DNA of 64,000 nucleotides, taken from positions 66,242-130,241 of the forward strand of contig VXAU01004004.1 in the NCBI GenBank assembly GCA_013399695.1, read 5' to 3'. Shown here in pieces: positions 57,542 to 64,000 of the stretch. Below the pieces are notes generated by a model, which worked only from the letters and a program-made list of their open reading frames with translations, did no database searches and was not told the origin of the DNA. Position 1 is the first letter of the stretch. Each line of letters opens with the position of its first letter. This DNA comes from Formicarius rufipectus (lineage: Eukaryota > Chordata > Aves > Passeriformes > Formicariidae). Position numbers and translations under genes: made by a program.

Positions 57542-60063
57542 GGGTGGGTCTGGGGGTTGGACAGCCCTGGGTGGAACACGGACAGGCAGGGTTTGAGCAG
57601 CACTTTAAGTGCTTTGCAACACTGAGCTCAGGACATGGGAGATGCTGGAATGTTCTGGCGGAACCTGGGAAAGAGGAGAGCTCCCCTTTCGGAGCAGGGG
57701 GACAAGTAACCAGAGCTCACTGCTCCACAGCCTGGAGGGACAGGGCAACAACACGCCCAGCCAGAGCAGCTACTTAATTACCTCTTTATTACTTTTTAAT
57801 CACTTTTTTTGAATAGGATAAGCAATCAGAAATCTGGTTTGCAGATGGCCCCAGGTGCATTTCTGTTTGTCCCGCTCAGGAGCAAAAGGAAGACTGGGAG
57901 GGCAGAGAGAATCAATCATTGCTGCATCCCAGCACTGCCATCACACTGAATGGAAGAACTGACAACACTGACATCTTCAAAAATGTCATTCTTTGCATTT
58001 GGTTTCCCCTCAGACTCTCTGGGTATTATAGAAAAAGATGGCTCTGCTCGAGAGGAAGCAAATGGCACAAAGACACCTCCGTTCACAGGCCCTTGAAGGG
58101 CTGTCAGTGGTGGGAAGCAAAATACTCAGCAAGAGCAGCACGTGCAAAGTTGGGGCTGCAAAGCAATGAAAAGCTCCTGGGGGAGAGGGCTGGACCCTCC
58201 AAGAGGAGAGGGGCAGGTCCAGAAAGGTTTTGACAAAGAAAAGGTGGAATGTTGGGGGAGAGGCAGCAATGGAAAGGAAAAACAAACCCATTCATACCCA
58301 GCAGAGGCTTCAGGGAGTGCCCCAAGGGGAAGTGGGGCAGAGAAAGTTCCAAAACAGCTGCTGGAGTAACACCCAACCTGGCAAGACTGGGCTAAAATGA
58401 ACCTTCTTTGTTCTAACCCCCCTTTCATTGTAGTTGCTGCTTTAGAGAAAACAAAATACACCCCCAAACCCAGGAATTCAACTGCTCCCACTTTCATATT
58501 GTCCCCCCCTCCGAGAGCAAGAAACTGAGTCGTGACTGTAAACCTGGTTGCAGTGTGTGCCCCACAGCTCTGAATAAATGCAGGGTTTGATGCCATCCTC
58601 TGCTTCAGCCCAGCTGAAAACCCCTGAATTCCCACAATTCCAACCACTGCTGCCCGTGGCTTCACTTCACACGCAGCAGTTGTTGATATTCCTGTATTTC
58701 ATTTAGAACTTGTTTACTCAGAACAAGTCAGAGATGTGAATAGAACCATTTGCCACTAAGCCTCTATTTTAAGCTGCCTTTTTTTTTTTATTATTTGCTC
58801 AAGTGCTTTATTTTAGTTTTAAAACAACTTTCCAGGGCCTGAGATGTTTTTTGGGTTTCCTTCTTGATTACTCTTCTTGGCTGCCAAGGGATGCTGTAAC
58901 TCTAATTGCACTGCAGATGAATTTAGTCTGTTGGGCACAGCAGACCATAATTTGGATTTGGTTTCTTTTTTTACTTTTAGGGAGGTTTTGTGAACCCCTG
59001 AAATCTATTTAGGCACTCCTCTTTCCAAGTTATTTTCCTTAAAGTGACTGAGCCCATGACAACTGATGGAGTGGAAGGGTTTACTCTGGAGGCAGACAGC
59101 TTTGGGGGCCCTCTCCCCTGCTCAGGAAGCCCTCACTTCAAAGCACAGCTGCAATTTTCCAGGAATACTGGAGAGCAGAGTTGCAGTTCATCACAACCAC
59201 ACAGTTTCTATGAAATTCAGTGACGCCAAACTACCCTCTCCCCCCCTAAAATTGTCTGACCTTTGAGGGCCAGGGATTAAATCCTACAAAACCACCAGGT
59301 GAGGGCTGAAGAAAACTCATCTCCCTTGTAAAGGCTGGGCTTTTGCTGAGGGTCACAGCTGTGCTCGTGTTCTTTAGAGGCTGGCTCAGCTCGAGGGATC
59401 TTCCACCCGTTCTACACGACCTCCTCCTTCCCTCAGTGATGTCAAGAACACCTTTGTCTTCCCTTCCAAGCTGACACTATTTATGTCCTGTCTCCTAATG
59501 AGGCACTTTGCTGGTGCTCCTCATTTGGGTGCCCCGACAAAGCAGGATTTGTTCTTTCATACTTAGAAACTGGATGAAAATCAGCTTTAAATTGTCTGAC
59601 TTTAAGGCTACTTCCATTAAGCTGCACTGCCTCAACACCAAGCAGCTCATCTCCTCTTCCTCCCATCTGCTTCAGAACATTGCAGAGAACATCACAAAGA
59701 ACATCACCTGGGCTTTTCCTGGTGAAAAAGGGTATTTATTGCTGTTCTGAAACGGTTCAGACTGGTGTGAGAGGTGCTGACAGTGTTGGAAGGACCATTG
59801 CACTGCACCCCCATCAGGAAAGCAGCCTGGGGAAAAGGTACTTGTGAAAGGAATATCACTTCCTGCTGGTGTGAAATAGTGGGAATTAACCCCCCTCCCA
59901 ACACAGGGCTCTTTGAGGGCCACAGTCCAGCCCAGAATCCAAATTTTACACATCTGCAACAGTGTCTGCAGCAGGTTATGCGTGTGCTTCTCAGCTGTGA
60001 AACTACACAAGACACAGAAAGAATTCAGCTCTGGAAAGACTCAGACCTGGAGGCCCTGGTATG
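57542..60063. other. Anonymous non-coding DNA
   Basis: No recognised gene, RNA gene or repeat apart from a short T run near 58781-58790. The 179-codon minus frame at 58126-58665 has no domain or splice support. Confidence 0.4.
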
Positions 60064-60211
60064 GATTGCCCCAGCCCTGGAAGTGTCCAAGGGCTGCTCA
60101 GAGCAGCCTGGGCTGGTGGGAGGTGTCCCTGCCCATGGCAGGGGTGGCACTGGATGGGCTTTAAGATCCATTCTCACCCAAACCACTCTGGGATATTGTA
60201 ATTCTATGGTT
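60064..60211 (+). mobile_element. CR1 LINE 3' end
   Basis: GCCCTGGAAGTGTCCAAGGG, GGTGGGAGGTGTCCCTGCCC, GGCACTGGATGGGCTTTAAG and CACCCAAACCACTCTGGG, then TTGTAATTCTATGGTTTG: a sense CR1 terminus with a recognisable octamer. Confidence 0.92.
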
Positions 60212-60360
60212 TGATAACAGCCCTAAAATACACACAGAGAGCCACTGGCAAACATGAACCACCCCAACGGGGACACAAATTGGGATTTTTATTCTGTTTC
60301 CAGGACATAAAGTCATAAGATGACCTTCCTTAAGTGGAAGGGACCCCCTGGCATTGCCCC
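60212..60360. other. Short anonymous spacer
   Basis: No recognised feature before the gap. Confidence 0.4.
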
Positions 60361-60395
60361 NNNNNNNNNNNNNNNNNNNNNNNNNNNNNNNNNNN
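60361..60395. other. Assembly gap (35 N)
   Basis: Run of N, true length unknown. Confidence 1.
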
Positions 60396-60876
60396 ACCAC
60401 ACCAGCCCAAGCCCAACTCTCCAGCCTCAAAGCATCAGCTCAGCCAAGAGGACCCAGAAGCCCAGGATGGTGGGCAAAGCAGCACAATATCCCAGCCCCC
60501 TGGGCAGGGTCACACTCAGAGCAGCCCATCTAATTACTGAGAGATCTAATTACCGAGGGGAGCTCATCACACAACCCCAGCCCCACGACAAAGCGCCTCC
60601 CTGCGCCCTCCCCACCACCACCACCCAAGGTCAGGACCAAGGGCAGCTCCCTCCCGGCTGCGCTTCTCTTTTGTTCCAAGGGTTTTGTGGTCCAGCCCCG
60701 AATTTCCCGGAGTTTGGGGCCGGTTTGCAGCACCACATTGCCATCTGCTGTCCCTGCTTCCCGGCAGCATCCCCAAAATCCACGTGGAACAGGGAATGAT
60801 GGTCCGGGCAGGACACACGGAGCTGCTCCCAGTGCAAACAGGTCCCCCCAAGCCGGGTGGGGGGTTTCAAAAGGGA
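60396..60876. other. Anonymous GC-leaning spacer
   Basis: No gene recognised. A CTCF-like core on the minus strand lies at 60738-60751. Confidence 0.4.
60738..60751 (-). promoter_or_regulatory. Weak CTCF-like core motif
   Basis: The minus strand reads ACAGCAGATGGCAA, which fits the CTCF core CCASYAGRKGGCRS at 12 of 14 positions (mismatches at the two ends). Orientation is opposite to the similar site at 21037. Matches of this strength are not proof of binding. Confidence 0.3.
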
Positions 60877-61794
60877 TGTCATGGGTTGATTAATTAAGAA
60901 CCACAAGATTTGAGCTCGTGTGTGGGGGGTGACCCTGGACACCCCTGCCCACCAAAGCCACTCCATCTCTGCCCTCCTCAGCTGGGCAGGGGGGAGGAAA
61001 CACAGGGAAAGGTTTGTGGGTTGGGAAGAGGACACAGAGGGATCACTCAGCTGTCACTGCCAGAGGCAAAACAGGCAAAAACCTCCCCTTGGAGATTTAT
61101 TACCAATAAATTAGAGCAGAGAGGAATTAAACTACACCTTATATCAACACCTTCCCACCCATCCCTCCCTTCTTCCCACGATCTGCTGCTCTCCCAAAAA
61201 GTGGGACAGGGAATGGGGGCTGCAGTCAGTCCAGCACTCGGGGTCTCTGCTGCTCCTTCCTCCTCGGGATTGGGACTCCTCACACTCATCCCAGCTTTGG
61301 GGTGGGCTCCTCTTGCCAGAGCTCCTGCAGGAACCTGCTCCAGGATGTGCTTCCCAGAGGATCACAGTCTCCTGCAGACATCCCCCTGCTCTGGGTTGGG
61401 GTCTCTGCTCTCCCATGGGATCTCAGGGACATCCCCCTGCTCTGGGCTGGGGTCTCTGCTCTCCCACAGGCCCCCCTGAGCTGCACCACAGGATCTCAGC
61501 AATCTCATCTCCAGAGCTTGGAGCAGCTCCTGCCCCTCTTTCTCCCCCAACCTCGGGGTCTGCAGGGCTGTTGTTCCCACATGTTCCCCACTCCTCTCTC
61601 CACCTGCAGTACTTTTCCCCCCAAATTTTAAAAATCTTTATCCCAGAGACACTGATGGGCTCAGCCTCAGCCAGCAGCAGGTCCACCTTGGATCCTGCTG
61701 GCCTTGGCTCCCTGGGGGAAAGGTTCTGGCAGCTCCTCATGGAACTCATCCCTGAAGCCCCTCCACTGCCAAATCCTTGCCCCCTAAGCCAACA
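60877..61794 (-). mobile_element. Solo LTR, family C (related to B)
   Basis: About 918 bp on the minus strand. Plus-strand ends are TGTCATGGGTTGATTAATTA and CCCCCTAAGCCAACA, so the LTR reads TGTTGGCTTAGG to AACCCATGACA. It shares a module with family B (GAGCCAAGG-CCAGCAGG to GCTGAGCCC, and CTGCCAGAA), showing common ancestry. A canonical AATAAA polyadenylation signal lies on the minus strand (TTTATT at 61096-61101). No target-site duplication could be matched: the left flank is AGGGA and the right flank AACCT. So either the right end or the duplication has decayed. Frames of up to 197 codons inside are not genes. Confidence 0.75.
61379..61480. repeat. 51-bp tandem duplication inside the LTR
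   Basis: The segment CATCCCCCTGCTCTGGG followed by TTGGGGTCTCTGCTCTCCCA starts at 61379 and recurs at 61430, a 51-bp period, with few differences (GGTT/GGCT). A partial third similarity (GGGGTCTCTGCTGCTCC) lies further upstream near 61238. It lies wholly inside the family C LTR. Confidence 0.9.
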
Positions 61795-64000
61795 AACCTT
61801 GCAAGGACTCAGCTGGATGGAGCATCACAGGAACCAACCTTGGCCCACCGGGCTGGTGGTGAGCATGGTTGCATCTGGGACACCTTTGTGTACCCCAGGC
61901 AGCTGAGCCACTCAACAATAAATCCTGTCTCTGCAGCCACTGACACCTTGATTGGTCAGCCAGACACACAGCACCATTTTCCACCTGCTCCCTGAAGTTC
62001 TACACCAAGTCCTTGGCAGCAGATTTCACATTTTGCTTAAATCCTGCACGAGCCCTCAACCACTTCCTTGGGCAAACAACCTTCCTGGCTTGGCCCGAGG
62101 TTCCCCCCGAAGAACTTGCAGAAAGGTGTCTGTTGACTCCAGGTTTCAGTGGTGGCTTTGGGGTGAAGCCAAGCAGGCTCAGGGGGTGGAACCTGGGTCT
62201 TAAGGATGGTGGGAAATGAGAAGAGTATTCTTTTTCAGCGAGTTAGCAGGGCATGAAAAGTGAAACCCCAAACCTGGCCAAGGGGACTCCTCCCTCAGCA
62301 TCCAGGACCACCACCAGGAGCATGGCAAAGCAGGCAGGTGGCTGCTCCTTGCTGGTTCTCCCTGGCATTTCTGCTTTCTGTCCATTAATCCTCTTTGCAG
62401 CTCCCAGCACGAGCTCAGGAGGGAGCAAACAGATGGACAACGACTTGTCACTGGAGAGACTTGGATCAGCAACTTAGAAATTCAGATTTAGCCAGGAAAA
62501 GCAAGTTAGTCATCCAAACAAATAGATACACCCCCGGGGGGAAGAAAAATCTGGATAGCAATGGAGCTAAAATAAAACCTTAAGGAAAGGAGAGGGTGAG
62601 AAGTAAATGTAAAGTGAACATAAAGAGGAAAGAGCCTCAGCAACACAAAGCACAGAGAGCTCTGCTAAGTGCTCGTCTCTTGTGTGGCTGCATTTATAAC
62701 ACAAGGAGAGACTGGGAACTTAAAAGCATTGAGTATTTGCCTTGCTAACATATTTGTGTTTTCCCTGGAATTTTAATATTTCCTGGTCCCAAACTGTGTA
62801 GAGGAAAACTGAGGCTGTCCAGCTCCCAGCTGTGCATCAGCGGCTGGATGGGGTGGGATAGTCAGGGGATATTATGGATGAGGACTTGAGATTAAAACTA
62901 CCAGGGGAGGAGGTCACAGAGGAGGTTCTCTTCGGCAACAAATAGCTTTTCTGAAGTAATTCCTTAGCAATATTCCAGAGGAAGCCCCCCCCCGCCAAGG
63001 CAGGAGAGGGTGGGATGATCTCACCATCTCTCGTGTCGGGGGCTGTGTCATCACCTTGGATTTCCATCACAGATCCCACAGGGTTGGAAGTGGCCCAGGC
63101 CAGCAGGGTGTCCTCCTGGACCCCACTGCTTCCCACCTGCCCCAACGTTCCTTGCCAGGTGCACAGATGCAAATCCTGGGGTGCGGGAGGCTGTCAGCTC
63201 CTCCAGCAAGAGGGGCTGGGGGATGAGATGGTGGTGGCATCCACCCCCAGCACAGAAGGCAGGGGAGGGAGAAGAGGCCCAGGGGATGGAGGAGTCTCTC
63301 CAGGAGCCCAGCAGACATCGCAGGGGTTACACGTGGCAGGGAGGAGCAGTTCAAGCAGCCCCTGCCCCGTTTCCATCCCCTTCCTAAATGAACAAGGATG
63401 AGCTGCTAATTCCTCTGGCTGCTCCTTCCCCCTCCTGCCTGGGAATCACACCCAGGAGATGCCCAACCCGAAATCCACACCAGGGTCAGGAGATTAAAGC
63501 AGGGAAGCTCTAAAGGCTCGTGCTCACATACAGAAGTTGAGATGATAATGATAATTATTATTAAAGCCAATTTATTGTTGGGATAAACACAACACCAATA
63601 TTCAGTGGCTCAAAGAAAAGGTATCAAAACAGATGTATTTTTTAAAAAACACAACCCACAGCCTGTTTTGGCCTGAGGGACTCAGCCTTTCTCCATCACA
63701 AAGAATTCTGGCTTTTTTTAAGTCTTGCAGATTTGGCTACCTAAGGAGTTCTAGTGTTGGAGCAGCAGAAACCAGAAGAGGCTGCACAGGTGAAGGAACC
63801 CCACACTTGTCCTAAACACACCAAGACCCTGACATTCCGACCTGCACTTCACCCCTCCCAGTGCCACAGAGCTGTGCTGGGCAATGAAGGAGCAGAGATC
63901 CCACCACCCTCACCCTGCAGAGAGGTTGGGATTTCCACATCCAGCAGTGCCAGCCGTGACAAAACCACTGGGAATTCAGTTTTCCCTCCAGTCACTGTCA
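61795..64000. other. Anonymous non-coding DNA to the window end
   Basis: No gene, RNA gene or recognised repeat. Short simple tracts include a nine-base C run near 62987 and an ATAATGATAATTATTATTA stretch near 63544. Frames such as 63015-63401 lack coding features. Confidence 0.4.

Noticed and set aside
61313..61906. 197-codon frame
   Set aside because: Lies inside the family C LTR and is extended by its 51-bp duplication, which is a multiple of three.
1..64000. CRISPR arrays, bacterial operons, tRNA or rRNA genes
   Set aside because: No regularly spaced short repeats with unique spacers, no tRNA cloverleaf and no rRNA core was found. The window is vertebrate nuclear DNA.

Overview
This window looks like nuclear DNA from a bird, probably a songbird. 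No complete protein-coding gene can be recognised on either strand. The main evidence is the repeat content. About twenty fragments of CR1 LINE 3' ends carry the avian-type octamer tail (ATTCTGTG-like units). There are also solo LTRs of endogenous retroviruses with TGT...ACA or TGT...CA ends, including two with intact 5-bp target-site duplications. Codon structure is absent across tens of kilobases: open frames are short, overlap on all six frames, and mostly lie inside repeats. Three runs of N are assembly gaps.

Layout. At the left edge (2-76) there is a 25-codon open segment ending at a plausible splice donor. It may be the 3' part of an exon of a plus-strand gene that lies mostly outside the window; I could not name it. 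The rest would then be intron or downstream intergenic DNA. From 1.1 to 10.7 kb there is a truncated LTR (family A), a 3' LTR piece of family B, an AT-rich low-complexity stretch and CR1 fragments. From 10.7 to 21 kb the DNA is mostly anonymous, with a 21-bp minisatellite (15.0 kb), CR1 pieces and a block richer in CpG (17.6-18.1 kb). From 21 to 33 kb there is a gap-containing family B LTR, two full-length family A solo LTRs in opposite orientations, and several AT-rich, repeat-free blocks that resemble conserved non-coding elements. From 33 to 47 kb there are several small tandem duplications (24, about 20, 90, 75 and 172 bp units). From 47 to 64 kb there is a block with a perfect RFX-type X-box palindrome (50.78 kb), more CR1, a full-length family B LTR, a T/G tract and a third, related LTR (family C) with an internal 51-bp duplication.

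How the parts work together. There is no operon, pathway or cassette here. The only functional candidates are a possible edge exon and some possible cis-regulatory blocks: the X-box block, a block with a cluster of TGTCA/TGACA half-sites, an ATTA palindrome block, a CpG-rich block and two weak CTCF-like motifs. These cannot be confirmed without alignments to other birds or functional data. I found no evidence of an undescribed biological system. The observations with most substance are the LTR structures, the X-box block and the edge exon.
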